Part shown: positions 31,544-43,232 of the stretch, in pieces
Position numbering within the stretch: position 1 is the stretch's first letter
Layout: every line of letters starts with the position of its first letter
Source: Lepus europaeus
Taxonomy: Eukaryota; Chordata; Mammalia; Lagomorpha; Leporidae
Assembly: GCF_033115175.1 (NCBI RefSeq)
Contig: NC_084850.1
Location: forward strand, 13,609,218-13,673,217
Reading direction: 5' to 3'
DNA: 64,000 bases
The notes under the pieces: model-generated
Told to the model about the DNA's origin: nothing
Database searches by the model: none
What the model saw: the letters and a program-made list of their open reading frames with translations, nothing else
Program-made: the position numbers and the translations under genes

Positions 31544-31797
31544 TTACTTTTCTAGTATGACTTTCTCTACCCTCCTGAACTTTTTCAGTTCGGCGACAAG
31601 CTCCCAATACTTGAGATACAGCCACATGAGCCTCCCGTTTTCGCGCTTGTTGGTATTCCAGACGTCGCCACAATACGTATCATGCTTAAAGATGTCGGTT
31701 AAACCCGCCACCATCTCTAGGTCAGCAGCCACTGGGTCCACGGAGGCTCGCACCAGCAGGCTCTTCTCGATGTCCAGGCGCTTGGAGAAATCTGGAT
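31544..31797 (-). pseudogene. Unidentified coding-looking terminal ORF
   Basis: About 84 codons ending at TAA (31544-31546): ...KRLDIEKSLLVRASVDP... GDVWNTNKRENGRLMW ... FRRVEKVILEK. Charged and aromatic residues alternate as in a real helical protein, and the GC content and codon use look unlike the SINE shadows around it. The upstream edge at 31798 is ATTTCATCCAG, compatible with a splice acceptor or with truncation by the SINE fragment at 31800. About 170 nt downstream lies AATAAA (31374-31379, minus strand) but no poly-A tract follows. I do not recognise the protein. It may be a last exon, a duplicated exon or a truncated retrocopy. Confidence 0.4.
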
Positions 31798-31799
31798 GA

Positions 31800-31915
31800 A
31801 ATTCTTGCTTCAGCCTGGCCCATCCCTAGCTTTTGGTGACATTTGGGAAGTGAACCAGAAAATGGAAGGTCTCTGTCTGCCTCCGTGACTTTCAAATAAG
31901 TAAATAAAAACTAAA
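31800..31915 (+). mobile_element. C-SINE fragment (3' half)
   Basis: CTTCAGCCTGGCCCATCCC ... GTGACTTTCAAATAAGTAAATAAAAAC; lacks the tRNA head and abuts the unidentified open frame. Confidence 0.8.
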
Positions 31916-34185
31916 AATTAGCAGAGAAAATATCAGTTACTTAATTGTTATAGTCACTGGTTAATCATGTTGATAGATAAAGATAAAATGGTTTCTAATT
32001 AACTCAAATAAATTCATAATGTATCAAATACGTTCATCTAAAACCTTAAACCAAACATAAAGTACTAATAAATATTGATAACTTAAATATTAATGACCTT
32101 TAGGTAGAAAATTTGTTTCTCAGCATGGAAAATGAAAGTTAAAAAGAAAGGGAAAAGTTAATACAGTTACATATAATATATAATCACTATAAAAAAGAAA
32201 ACAGAGCAAAGCATGGCAAGATATAAAAATAACTAAATGGAAGTTCATCTGCACAACCAGCAAAAAGTGTTAATATCCTCAATGTACAAACAATCTTTTC
32301 TACAAAAAATATGATTATTCTCATAGAAAAAAAATCACCCAGCAAATAGCAACAATCCAAGATTTCTTCTAGGTTCAAGATTTGGTGGTGATAATAAATA
32401 AAAACAGGGAAACTATGGAAGGCAAACTGGGTGAGATTTGCCCAAATGTATATGATTGCATTCATGTTAGTAGAATATGCACAAAGCTGAGAGTTGAGAA
32501 TGCCTCTACAGAAGGAAGAATTTTACCAAAATGAGAAAATATTGCAGGAAAGGATGAATTTTCAGATATTTCACCTTAGTTGTATTTTAGCCCCTTTCTG
32601 TCCAATCTAACCAAATATTCATTATCTAAGCAATAATTTTAAACACTTTCTGGGGTATTTTTAGCAACATCTGTAAAATCATGTCTACTTGACAGATTAG
32701 GAAACAAAAGTTTCCATGGTTGTATATAATATCATGTGGCAGCGTTTTGCAATTTAAATAAAAAAAAAACTTTTCATGATAAATAGATACCTAGAGCTTT
32801 TGTCTGATGGAACTAGAATAAAATATGAAAATTTTCTGTTGAAACCTTGAGGGAATGGGGGTAGGGCAGATGATTTCACTGTGTGAGCAAATGAAAATGC
32901 ACTGGAGTGATGACTAATGTTATTTTCTGTGTTCCTGGGAGATAACACAATTGCATTCCAGCAGCTTTAATGAGTTTTCACTTGTGATACAGTGGGTACA
33001 TTTGCATGTCAACTAACAGAGACCAAAAATATATTTTATGTCATCCCTGTAGGAGGAGAAATCATTTCTGTGCTATATAAAGTGGAAGGAAAGTATGTTC
33101 ATGGACTGCCTTCTGCATTAAAGAGAAATAATTGAGTTCGGTTAGCCTGTTCTTATACAATTCGAGAAGGAAGAACTAAGTTCAGTGTCTCCCATTTTAT
33201 AACAGTTTGTTTCCTCTCTGGGCTGATATGAAGCTAATAATATGATGTTAGAGACATATTTAATAAATGTATGGCAAGAAAAATGGTAAACAATTTTAAT
33301 TTGGTGCCCTATCTTCATATCTTTATTTAAATAAATGATGATTTTGAAAGTCACAATGTACCTTTCTTTTTGAACATCTTTGCAAAGTTCCATTTATGAT
33401 TAACACAGTTTTTGCCCTCAGCTATAAGAGCTTAAAAGGAAGAGGACTGTGTCTCTGTTTGGAGTAAACACTTAGAGTTATCACTGCAAAGTCAATAAGA
33501 AAAACTAAAACATTTATATAGCATCCCGTTAGTCTGTGCAATAGTTCCAGAAATGCAAGTCCCAAAACTACTTCTGGAATACTAATCTCTGTAAACTTTC
33601 TAAGTAAAAAGCACAAGGTCATCATAATTTGAATATAAACCTGATATTTGTTAATATTCTGCCATGGCATAGAATTCAGAACAAGATATACTCTTGGGTT
33701 TAATCTAAGAGGATTTAGTTATTCAAGCATTGCAAGGTCTTTTGGTTACTGTTTTCTTCCACTTGTCTGATAATTTTGCAGCCAGGATCCCAAGGTCACT
33801 GCCAAAGTTAGACTCTGGTATGTTATGAAACAGCTTTATTGTCTCTTGTTTCTTCTTTAAATATTAGATATGTCCAGCAATGGATCTCAGCTCTGCAATT
33901 GGCATCAAAAATTTGGCCAAAATCAAGTAGTCCTTGGCTCAGACTTGGAAATATTTCTGAAACATGCTATGATGATTTATTATAAATAGAATTGCATACT
34001 ATATTGTACCAGGAGAGGTCTCTATTCCAAGGAAACATTTCCTTAAACTGATGTGTTGCTTACTTGTGCATTTAATTTTGGTTTTGATTTGGATTCACTG
34101 GGTTTTCCTAACCAAGGCTTTAGGATGTCACAAATAGCCTTCCAGTCTCCAACTTATAATTTACTTAACAATATGTTTGCTATTA
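31916..34185. other. Long interval with no recognised gene
   Basis: AT-rich DNA; short minus-strand frames of 60-92 codons have no domain and a chance composition. No well preserved repeat apparent. Confidence 0.45.
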
Positions 34186-34189
34186 TGTT

Positions 34190-34560
34190 AAAGTCCTGAT
34201 GAACCCATTCCATGCCTTTGACTCTGCTCCATACCTGATCACCTACATTGCTATCACCTTTGAGAGAAAGCCAAAGTACTAAGACCTTTCTTGACCAGGT
34301 TGCCTGCACAGCTTTCTGGCCTTACCAATGATGCCAGTTGTTCTTCCTTCTGATATCTCTAAATATTTTCTTCATGTCTCAAGTACTTCATTTCTCAAGC
34401 TATACTTTTAAGTTGTTAACCTATCTATCTCCCCAATCAACTCAAACACACCTTAAATTTTGGGAAAAACATGTTAGCCATCTTTTAACTTAATGTGGCT
34501 GACACAATTGACACTTAGTAGAAGCCCATTAACTAATAGTTTGAATGAATGAATGCTGTT
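34190..34560 (+). mobile_element. L2 LINE 3' end fossil
   Basis: CTTTGACTCTGCTCCATACCTGA ... ATGCCAGTTGTTCTTCC ... GACACTTAGTAGAAGCCCATTAACTAATAGTTTGAATGAATGAATG matches the L2 3' terminal order. Diverged. Confidence 0.65.
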
Positions 34561-34629
34561 ACTTACCCCACTTTAATCAAAGTAAATCCTGAGGAATGCA
34601 GTCAAATGTGGAATTGTCTCCAGTAGTTT

Positions 34630-34970
34630 TACAGATTTCTTAAGATTTATCTATTTATTTGAGTTACATGCACACATGCACACACACACATATAATCTTC
34701 CATCCAATGGTTTACTCCCCAGATAGCTACAACAGCCAGGGCTAGGCCAAGGCTGAAGCCAGGAGCCTGGGACTCCATCCAGGTCCATGTGTGGCAGGGG
34801 CCCAAGCACTTGGGACATCTTGTACGGCTTTCCCAGGTGCATTAGCAGAGTTGGATCAGAAGTGAGGCAGCCAGGACTCGAACCTGTGCTCCTAGGGGAT
34901 GCTAGCGTCATAGTTGGCAGGTTAACCCACTACATCACAATGCTTGCCGCTAGGAGTTTACAGATGTGAT
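34630..34970 (-). mobile_element. C-SINE, old copy
   Basis: Tail AAGATTTATCTATTTATTTGAG, head ATCACAATGCTTGCCGC ending near 34950. Flanks resembling GTTTACAGATTT/GTTTACAGATGT are its likely target duplication. A (CA)n patch replaces part of the tail. Confidence 0.85.
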
Positions 34971-36150
34971 GGGGTTTTCATTTATCTGGTAGAATCAGGA
35001 GATACAAAAGAGAAGATCAAAGTATCATGGGAAAAAACACATATACTCATAAATTGGCAGATTATATGCTCCAGAACTCCAGAGTAATGTTCTCACCATA
35101 TAGCCGCATCTATTTAGGAAAACTATAATGTTCATACCTTAAACCAAAAGTTGTATCAACTTGTCACCAAATTTTTATCACCATATATAGTGTTTGCTTC
35201 TGTTCAATCTTACTCCATGAGTATTAATAGCATCTGCATTTCCAGTGCACTTTAGGGTATATTTGTCATATTGCATGTATTCATCAATATGTTAGAAAGA
35301 GCAATGTCCTCTGGTACCCCATGATTATGGGATACTATTGAATGCAAGTACCTTCCTTTCATAGTCTTATACTATCCAGGACAGGGTATTGATGTAAGGG
35401 TTTATCATATACATGTTTAATTACAATGAATAGTGTGATCTGGTTGGTATGTTAGTTAACAGCTTTCTTCAATCCATTTCTGCTATTTTCCACTCTGCTA
35501 TGTTATGAAACAGAAAGATAAGATATTGTATGGATGAACATGAACTGAGGCTAATAAGATTACAATGGAAGAATCTAGTTACATGGATAACAACAAGAAA
35601 ACATCTTGTTTGAGAGCAAATTTATATATACAGATTAGTGATGACATACTGGACATTTGCATGTCACTCAGGACTAAGTCAATCTACATATAATATTCTT
35701 CTAGCTAGAGTGATTGATACAGGGGTGAGAATATAACCTAAGTTGATACAATCAAATGAATCATTGGAATATTAAGCTGGGAATGCTTGGATAAACAAAC
35801 CCTTTTACACTTTCCCACTAGATGGAAAACTTGGGGTACAATCTTCTGAAAACTGCAGGAAGATAGGTTACAACAACCTTATAACGGAGTCAACAGAGAA
35901 GAACAGGCCCAAATGCTGGGGGAGATCTTGAAGACTAATTTAAAATCCTTTGTATAGGCATACCCATATCAAGACATATCACTTAATTTTTCAGTTACTG
36001 AAGTCAATAAATCCCCATCTTCAATTAAATTTGAGATAATATTTCAGACATTTTCAGAAAAGTAAGTCATTAGGCAATTAAAAGCTATGACAAATTAGCT
36101 CATTATCTGCACTTGCACACATACTCTCCTAAATACTTTGCTTCTGGATC
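34971..36150. other. Interval with no recognised gene
   Basis: AT-rich, no coding frame or named repeat. Confidence 0.45.
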
Positions 36151-36154
36151 CACC

Positions 36155-36412
36155 TATGAAGCCAGTATCCCATATGAGCTCCAGTTATAGTCCTGGCTGC
36201 TCTGCTTCTTATCCAGCTCCCTGCTAACGTGCCTGGAAAATCAGCAGAAGATGCCCCAAGTACTTGGGCCCATGCACATAGTTTCAGGCTCTTGCCTTTG
36301 GCTTGGCTCAGCCCTAGTCAACCTTTGCAGTCATTTGGTGAGTGAACCAGAGGATAGAAAGTCTCCCTCTCTCTCTCTCTTTCAAATAAATAAATAAATC
36401 CTTAAAAAATAA
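36155..36412 (+). mobile_element. C-SINE, head-deleted
   Basis: Starts within the body (GAAGCCAGTATCCCATATGAGC) and ends in (CT)n plus (AAAT)n. The tRNA head is not recognisable. Confidence 0.85.
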
Positions 36413-36529
36413 ATACTTTGCTTTTAACATCTCATTTAATACCAATGACAAGCCTATAAGTAAATTTCTAGTCTTCTTGCTCTATAAACAGAAAAACCAC
36501 TATTGTTCATAATAATTATTATAACAATA

Positions 36530-36735
36530 ATGGCTATCATTTATTGAACAGATAGGTATGACAAGTATTCTAGGCATTACACTAGGATGGATATAATTAT
36601 AATTTCATCCTCATGTGATTCATTGAGATAGGAATTGTCATTAACAAAAAAGAAAAAAGAAACAGAGAGATTAAATGACTAGTCTAGTGTCACATACATG
36701 TGTAGTAAACAACAGATGGAAAACTAAAACAATAT
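36530..36735 (+). mobile_element. MIR fossil SINE
   Basis: CATTTATTGAACAGATAGG, CTAGGCATTACACTAGGATGG, GAAACAGAGAGATTAAATGACTAG and GTGTCACATACATGTGTAGTAAAC in MIR order. Confidence 0.75.
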
Positions 36736-36799
36736 TTGATGGACTTTTACTTGAATTCTATATTTACATTCAAGAGTATTAGATATCATCCTTACACGC

Positions 36800-36915
36800 T
36801 ACTTTTATTAATTTTTCAAGTCACTTTATTTCTCTGAGCCCTACTTTTTTCACAGTAAAATTACAATAATAACTCAATGCATTCACAGTTTTTCATAAAT
36901 GTTATGTGGCTCAAA
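36800..36915 (-). mobile_element. MIR fossil SINE
   Basis: AAGTCACTTTATTTCTCTGAGCCCTACTTTTTTCACAGTAAAATTAC is the reversed MIR core. Confidence 0.65.
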
Positions 36916-37078
36916 TGGGAAACAAGAAATAAGAGTAAGGTGTGATGCTCCATATAAACATAAGTTTCTATTATTATAATTTAATGATAAAATGGATACC
37001 ACACTCAGATAATTAAGCACATCAAATAAAAAATTATTTATCAGTAATAACATTTGATATTGTTTGGATGTCTTAATT

Positions 37079-37421
37079 ACTCAGTGTCGGAAATCAGTGG
37101 GTCCCCCACAAGACCGAGATCTGTATAGTAAGCAGAATCCACCACATTTCATGTGCTTTTCAGCTTTTCTTTATTGCTTCTCTCCTTCCTCTCTTCCTCC
37201 TGTTCTCCCCAAGCGTCCCTCTTATATAGTCCACAGCCTGATTACTAAAAATGGGCATGAGAAACAGGATGTGCTTCCTCAAACTATTGTTTCAGTTTGA
37301 GTCCTGCATGAAAAACAGGATGTACTTCAGTCCGTTGTTTTTAAGTGAGCCAGGCTACGTGCCCTCCAGCCGCAGGGAATGGTTGTCACTAGCGGCCGGC
37401 CTGTGGTTCCCCACAACTCAG
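37079..37421 (-). mobile_element. Class II solo LTR of a second, IAP-like family
   Basis: 331-bp LTR on the minus strand (37085-37415), TGTGGGGAACCAC to GATTTCCGACA. It has TATATAA near 37221-37228 and AATAAAG near 37160. The perfect 6-bp duplication ACTCAG flanks it (37079-37084, 37416-37421). Sequence and length differ from the 428-bp LTR family, so it is a separate lineage. Overlapping short frames are shadows. Confidence 0.9.
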
Positions 37422-37627
37422 GTAGAGGTTCAATGTTAAAAACCAGAAATGCATGGAGTATACTTTTCCTCATACTACCATCTTGTCTGTTAATAAGGGA
37501 CTCCCATTCCATCACTAACATTTTATATTAGTGCTAAATTAAATTTAGTTAAATTAATGCTATTCAAATTATCACAGGATGACATAATGTCAATTATTCT
37601 CACTTTTAACATTTTTGCACCATTTTC

Positions 37628-38460
37628 TCTTTTTTTTTTTACCTTGAAACCTTTTATTTAAGGTATACAATCTTCATGCATTTCATCTATACAACTTTAA
37701 GAACATAGTGATACTTCCATTCTACTCTCCCTCCTGCTTGCACTCCCAGCCTTTTTCTTCCTCTCTCTCCTATTCCAGGTCTTACTTTTTTTTACCAATA
37801 TCTTTTTTCAGTTAATTATATACTCATAAGATTAACCCTACACTAAGTAAAGAGTTCAACAAATAGTATTAAAAAAAACTGTTCCTCAACAGTAGAGATA
37901 AGACTGTTCAAAACCATTGCATCTCAAAGTGTAAATTTGTATTCTGTAGATTATCTTTTATTTTATTTTTTAAAAAAATTATTTATTATTTGACAGGCAG
38001 AGTTACAGAGAGGCAGAGGCAGAGAGAAAGAGGTCTTCCATCCCCTGGTTCACTTATTTCACTAAGTATAATGGTTTCCAGTTTCATCCATTTTCTTGCA
38101 AATGGCAAGATTTCATTTTTTATCACTGTTGTAGTATTCCATAGTGATCATATACAATAATTTATTTGTCCAGTCTTCAGTTGATGGGCATCTGGGTTGA
38201 TTCAATATCTCAGCTATTGTGAATTGAGCTGCAATAAACATAGGATATAGATAACTCTTTCATATGCTGATTTCATTTCCTTTGGGTATATTCCCAGGAG
38301 TGGAATGACTGGGTCATGTGGTACATCTGTATTCAGATTTCTGAGGTATCTCCATACTGTCTTCCACAGTGGCTGTACCAGTTTACATTTCCACCAACAG
38401 TGGATTAGAGTACCTTTCCCCACACATCCTTACCAGCATTTGTTGTGCCATTTTCTTAGT
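37628..38460 (-). mobile_element. L1 3' end, minus strand, with SINE fragment
   Basis: The reverse strand carries ORF2 C-terminal sequence (PVIPLLGIYPKEMKSAYERVIY, CWWKCKLVQPLWKTVWRYL) and 3' UTR. It is interrupted by a C-SINE tail fragment at about 37965-38052. Related to the copy at 1-460. Confidence 0.88.
37965..38052 (-). mobile_element. C-SINE fragment inside L1
   Basis: TTATTTGACAGGCAGAGTTACAGAG ... CTTCCATCCCCTGGTTCAC, the tail half only; the rest of the SINE is missing. Confidence 0.8.
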
Positions 38461-39134
38461 TCATCACATACACCAGATTAGAACGTACTGCAGCCTAGAA
38501 ATAAGACCACTGTGAAGAAAGTTTCAAGTTGGAGCTCACTTAGTTATATCACAACAATCTGTGATATTTGTTTATATTTTTAAGGTTAATAATTGGTGAT
38601 ACTATATACTAATATAACTCAGAGATGGTACTGGAGAAAAATAAGTATAATTGTCATAAGTGTTTTCTGAAAAAAAAAAAGGTAGTAAAAAAGAAATCCC
38701 ATAGGAGACAGATTCATCTTGCTCAGAATCCTTTCGCTGACTACAGTTTTAATGAACAGGAATAGAACTTGGAGAACTGAGCTTTCATTGGAACAAGGAA
38801 TGCCAAAACTTGGCTAGAGTGAAGATGGAGTAAGAGCAGTCTTATGACAGGGATAGTCAGCTGGACAACTGCCTTCCACTGAGAGAAGACTGTAGTTAGT
38901 GTCTTTGTGGAGGGAGATAGAGAAAGAGCATACTCACTGATTTGAGGTTGTAAAGCAGGAGCACTGAGGGAAAGAGCATCATAATCTAAAGCCCGACTTG
39001 CCCATGCCTCCTATCTAATAAAGTACTCCCGGGCCCAGGGAAGGAAAGCCTCAGAAAGATCAATAGAAAAATGAGAACCAGACAAAAAGCAGAAGATGGG
39101 CTCAGTTGCCTATGGAGTAAGTCAGAAGGTTGTC
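38461..39134. other. Interval with no recognised gene
   Basis: No coding frame with a recognisable motif. Confidence 0.45.
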
Positions 39135-39846
39135 AAGAATCCACACTTGGGTCCCACACTGTGGCTCAGCAGGTTAAGCCACCCTCTGCAGTGCCAGCAT
39201 CCCATATGAGCGCTGGTTCTAGTCCCAACTGCTGCACTTCTTTTTTTTTTTTTTTTTTTTGACATGCAGAGTGGATAGTGAGAGAGATAGAGAGGAGAAA
39301 CAGAGAGAAAGGTCTTCCTTTTTGCTGCTGGTTCACCCTCCAATGGCCGCTGCAGCCAGCGCATCGTGCTAATCCAAAGCCAGGAGCCAGGTGCTTCTCC
39401 TGGTCTCCCATGCGGGTGCAGGGCCCAAGCACTTGGGCCATCCTCCACTGCCTTCCCGGGCCATAGCAGAGAGCTGGCCTGGAAGAGGGGCAACCGGGAT
39501 AGAATCCGGCGCCCCAACCGGGACTAGAACCCAGTGTGCCGGCGCCGCAAGGCAGAGGATTAGCCTGTTAAGCCACGGCGCCGGCCTGCTGCACTTCTGA
39601 TTCAGCTTCCTGCTAATGCACCTGGGAAAGCAGCATAGGATAGCCCAAGTGCTTGGGCATCTGCTCAGATGGTAGACCTGGAGGAAGTTCCTGTCTCCTG
39701 GCTTCGGCCTGGTTCAACTCTGATCGTTGTGGCTTTTTGGGGAGTGAACCAATGGATGGAAGACCCCTGTCATTGTTTCCACTCTCTCTCTAACTGATTT
39801 CCAAATAAATAAATAAATATTTAATGAAAAAAAAAAGAATCCACAC
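39135..39846 (+). mobile_element. C-SINE (outer, older) split by another C-SINE
   Basis: Sense SINE halves at 39147-39242 and 39587-39834 join at TGCTGCACTTCT. Outer target duplication AAGAATCCACAC (39135-39146, 39835-39846). Confidence 0.92.
39231..39598 (-). mobile_element. Young C-SINE nested in the older one
   Basis: Inverted young copy (poly-T then GACATGCAGAGTGG; head CACGGCGCCGGCC), flanked by the exact 12-bp duplication TGCTGCACTTCT (about 39230-39241, 39587-39598). Confidence 0.94.
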
Positions 39847-39864
39847 GTACCTTTCAGATGTTTC

Positions 39865-40160
39865 CTCCAGAACTGGACTGAAATTCCCCCAGCTATTCAT
39901 TTCTTCACCATTTTCTGAAAGTTTTGTTCAAATGTCGCCTTCTCAATGAGGCCTAACCTGATGACTACCCTATTTAATGATATGATTTTCCTCTCCATAG
40001 TGATTCCCACTTTCTATCCCTTTTCTATGGCATTTATCACATTTTAGTATTCTCCATAATGTACTTGCTAAGTTTATTGAGTTTTTGTTGCATCTCCCTC
40101 TGTGAGTAAGGACAGATATGTTGTCATCTGCTTTGTTCACTGATACAACACAAAGGTCTA
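39865..40160 (+). mobile_element. L2 LINE fossil
   Basis: TTTTGTTCAAATGTCGCCTTCTCAATGAGGCC ... GGCATTTATCACATTTTAG ... AGGACAGATATGTTGTCATCTGCTTTGTTCACTG matches L2 3' order closely. Confidence 0.8.
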
Positions 40161-40845
40161 GCAGTGCAAAAGAGAAGAGCAGGACTGACTTCAGACAGCT
40201 GATCCTGTCAGCTCAGTCCGGGTGCTGCCAGCAACTAGAATGACACAGTAGAGCCTGGTGTACTCCTATGGAACATGAACAATTTCGCAGAACATCAACC
40301 TCAAGCAAGGCCACTCTGTGGATCTGATGGATCAGGACATCAGACCATTCCACAATCATGAGAACACAGACAAAACACAAATGTCGTTCAAGTCACAGAA
40401 ATGACCCAGCATCCCCCATCATGGCTGATGTGAGTGATCACTGTTTCTTCAAAAACGACAGCTTTATCCTCACACCTCTTTTCTCTCCTTCACTGCATGA
40501 TTGTTGAGATACCCAATCAGAAAATCAAACTTGCGTTTTGAGCATATCCAACTAAAAACCCTGTCCTGCTTCTTTAAACTGACTCCCAAATCCACCAATA
40601 TGAGTCTGGCTGCTAGAAATGTCTTTTCTAAGGTCTTATTGTAATACTTTGTGGGGTAAATTCCCTATTCTTGCTGCAATGAATATTAAATCCAAATGGG
40701 TAAACTGCAGGGATGTTTCTGGCCTTTGACCATAGGGCACTGATGTTAGGTACACAGTATGTTCCACTGAATGAATGTTCTCAGATTCCTCCTTAAAATA
40801 TCACTATTATTATGTCATAGCTTCTCCAGATAGAAGAAATATTTT
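40161..40845. other. Unassigned, possibly repetitive
   Basis: ATACCCAATCAGAAAATCAAACTTG ... GAGCATATCCAACTAAAAACC ... GACTCCCAAATCCACCAATATGAG has the look of an old dispersed repeat, but I cannot name the family. No coding frame. Confidence 0.35.
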
Positions 40846-40848
40846 GGG

Positions 40849-41162
40849 CTGGCATTGTGGCCAGTGGATTAAGTCACTGCCTTTGACACCTGATACTATA
40901 TCGGAGCATCTGTTTGAGTTCTCGATGCTTCACTTCTGATCCAGATCCCTGCTAACATGCTTGGGAAGACAGCAGTAAGTGGCCGAAGTATTTTTCTCCT
41001 GCCACCCGTGTGGGAGAACTTGAAGTTCCTGGCTCCTGGATTCAGCTCCAGGTCCAGCCCTGAGAGTCACAGTTGGTGAGTGAACCAGCAGATGGGAGAT
41101 CTCTTTGTGTGTCTCTCCATCTTTCTGTCACTCTGCCATTCAAAATAAATAAAATAAATCCA
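40849..41162 (+). mobile_element. C-SINE, diverged
   Basis: Head GGGCTGGCATTGTGGCCAG; tail CATTCAAAATAAATAAAATAAATC. Confidence 0.88.
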
Positions 41163-41532
41163 AAAAAGAAGTATTTCAAATCCATTCCTTTCTTCACAAA
41201 GCACATTGTTGGAGCTCTCCTGCCTTTGAGATTGCACTTTCTCATCTAGTGAATGCAGGAAATTGGTTCTCACAATCATTTACATTCTCTTAGAAAGAAG
41301 TTTCAACTTTTTGGTAGCTCATACGTGAATCTTTAAAGCAAGGTATATGCCAGTTGACATACTTTATGAAGAAAGGAGCCAACAGCCATGCTGGCATGTG
41401 AGCTAAGATTCTTCCATACATATGGATACTGCTGAAGGTCATAAATTGAGAAGGGCCAGGAGATGCAAAATTGTGGGACAGGGAAAGTATGATTTAAAGG
41501 ACAAAGGGGAATGGTTGTAATGGCAAAATTAT

Positions 41533-41898
41533 CATTTCCATCTTTTCTTTTTTTATTTTTATTTTTTGACAGGCAGAGTGGACAGTGAGAGAGAGAGAGA
41601 GAGAGAGAAAGGTCTTCCTTTACTGTTGGTTCACCCTTCAATGGCCATTGCAGCCGGCGCACCACGCTGATCCAAAGCCAGGAGCCAGGTGCTTCTCCTG
41701 GTCTCCCATGTGGGTGCAGGGCCCAAGCACTTGGGCCACCTTCCACTGCGCTCCTGGGCCACATCAGAGAGCTGGACTGGAAGAGGGGCAACTGGGACAG
41801 AATCCGGCGCCCCGACCAGGACTAGAAACTGGAGTGCCGATGCCGCAGACAGAGGATTAGCCTATTGAGCCGCGGCACCGGCCCATTTCCATCTTTTC
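41533..41898 (-). mobile_element. Young C-SINE with perfect target duplication
   Basis: Inverted copy, GACAGGCAGAGTGGACAG to GCCGCGGCACCGGCC. Exact 15-bp repeat CATTTCCATCTTTTC on both sides (41533-41547, 41884-41898). Confidence 0.96.
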
Positions 41899-41929
41899 AA
41901 ATAATGCTGTCTTATCAATAACATTTTCT

Positions 41930-42495
41930 TTTTTTTTTAATTAAACTTTATTTAATGAATATAAATTTCCAAAGTACTGCCCATGGGTTACGATGGCTTC
42001 CCCCTCCCAAAACTTCCCTCCCACCCGCAACCCTCCCCTTTCCCGCTCCCTCTCCCCTTCCAATCACATCATGATTCATTTTCAATTCTCTTTATATACA
42101 GAAGATCAGTTTAGTATACATTAGGCAACGATTTCAACAGTTTGCCGCCATATAGCAACACACAGTGAAAAAAAAATACTGTTGGAGTACTAGTTATAGC
42201 ATTAAATAACAGTGTACAGCACATTAAAGGCAGAGATCCTACATAATATTTTTTTTAAAAAAATTAATTAATTTTCTATGCCATTTCCAATTTAACACCA
42301 GGGGTTTTTTTTTTCATTTCCAATTATCTTTATATACAGAAGATTGATTCAGTATATAATTAGTAAAGATCACATCAGTTTGTACCCACGCAGAAACACA
42401 AAGTGTAAAAATACTGTTTCAGTACTAGTTATAGCATCACTGCACATTAGATAACACATTAAGGACAGATCCCACATGGGATGTGAGTACACAGA
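41930..42495 (-). mobile_element. 5'-truncated L1 3' UTR
   Basis: Poly-T, then AATTAAACTTTATTTAATG ... to GATGTGAGTACACAG. Same module order as 2275-2835, including the duplicated TATATACAGAAGAT module (about 42095 and 42330). Confidence 0.9.
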
Positions 42496-42569
42496 TTTTC
42501 AAAGTGGATTATTGAAGTATTCAGTTGGAAAGAAGAACATTTTCATAGTACCTGTTGAGCTCTTATTTT

Positions 42570-42772
42570 AGGGTTAATCTTATGTGTATAAAGTTCATTG
42601 AGAATAGATCTTAGTAAAAAATAAGAATGAAAATAGGAGAGAGAGGAGGAAGAAGGGTGTAAGTTTGGGTGGGAGGGAGTGTAGCTTGGAAAGAATCACT
42701 ATGTTCCTAAATTTGTATACATGAAATGCCTGAAGTTTCTATACCTTAAATTAAAGAAAGTTTAAAAAACTA
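42570..42772 (+). mobile_element. L1 3' terminal fragment
   Basis: GGTTAATCTTATGTGTATAAAG ... GAATCACTATGTTCC ... TATACCTTAAATTAAAG, related to the tail at 24716-25155. Confidence 0.8.
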
Positions 42773-42909
42773 TGTTATATAATTTTATTATGAAGAAACA
42801 CATTTGATGGCATAAATTTTGTCAACTATTTACAATTTGGAATCAATGAACGAATGGATGATTGAATGAATAAATGTCTGTGTTCAGAGACCATGCTTAT
42901 CTAACATTA

Positions 42910-43232
42910 TTATGGTCCGAATGACTTTATTCTCCCAAGATTCAAATGCTGAAACATAATCACCAATGTATATCATGACACAGGGTCTTTAGAGGGGAAT
43001 TAGTGCTCTTCTAGAGGCCCCAGAGAGCTGCCATGCCCATTCATCCATGAGAGGACATAGCTGGAAGAATACACTGTGTATTAGAAGGCTGGCCTTCACC
43101 AGATAGCCAACCTACTAGCGCTTTTGTCTTAGGCTTCTCAGCTTCTAGAACTGAGGTAGCTAAATTTATGTTGTTTATAAGTCACACAGTTCATGATATT
43201 TTGTTCCAGTAGCTGAACAGACTAAGGCAAAT
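42910..43232 (+). mobile_element. MLT1/MST-type MaLR LTR
   Basis: GGTCCGAATGACTTTATTC ... CAGGGTCTTTAGAGGGG ... CTAGAACTGAGGTAGCTAAATTTATG ... GCTGAACAGACTAAGGCAA follows MaLR LTR order; ancient. Confidence 0.75.
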
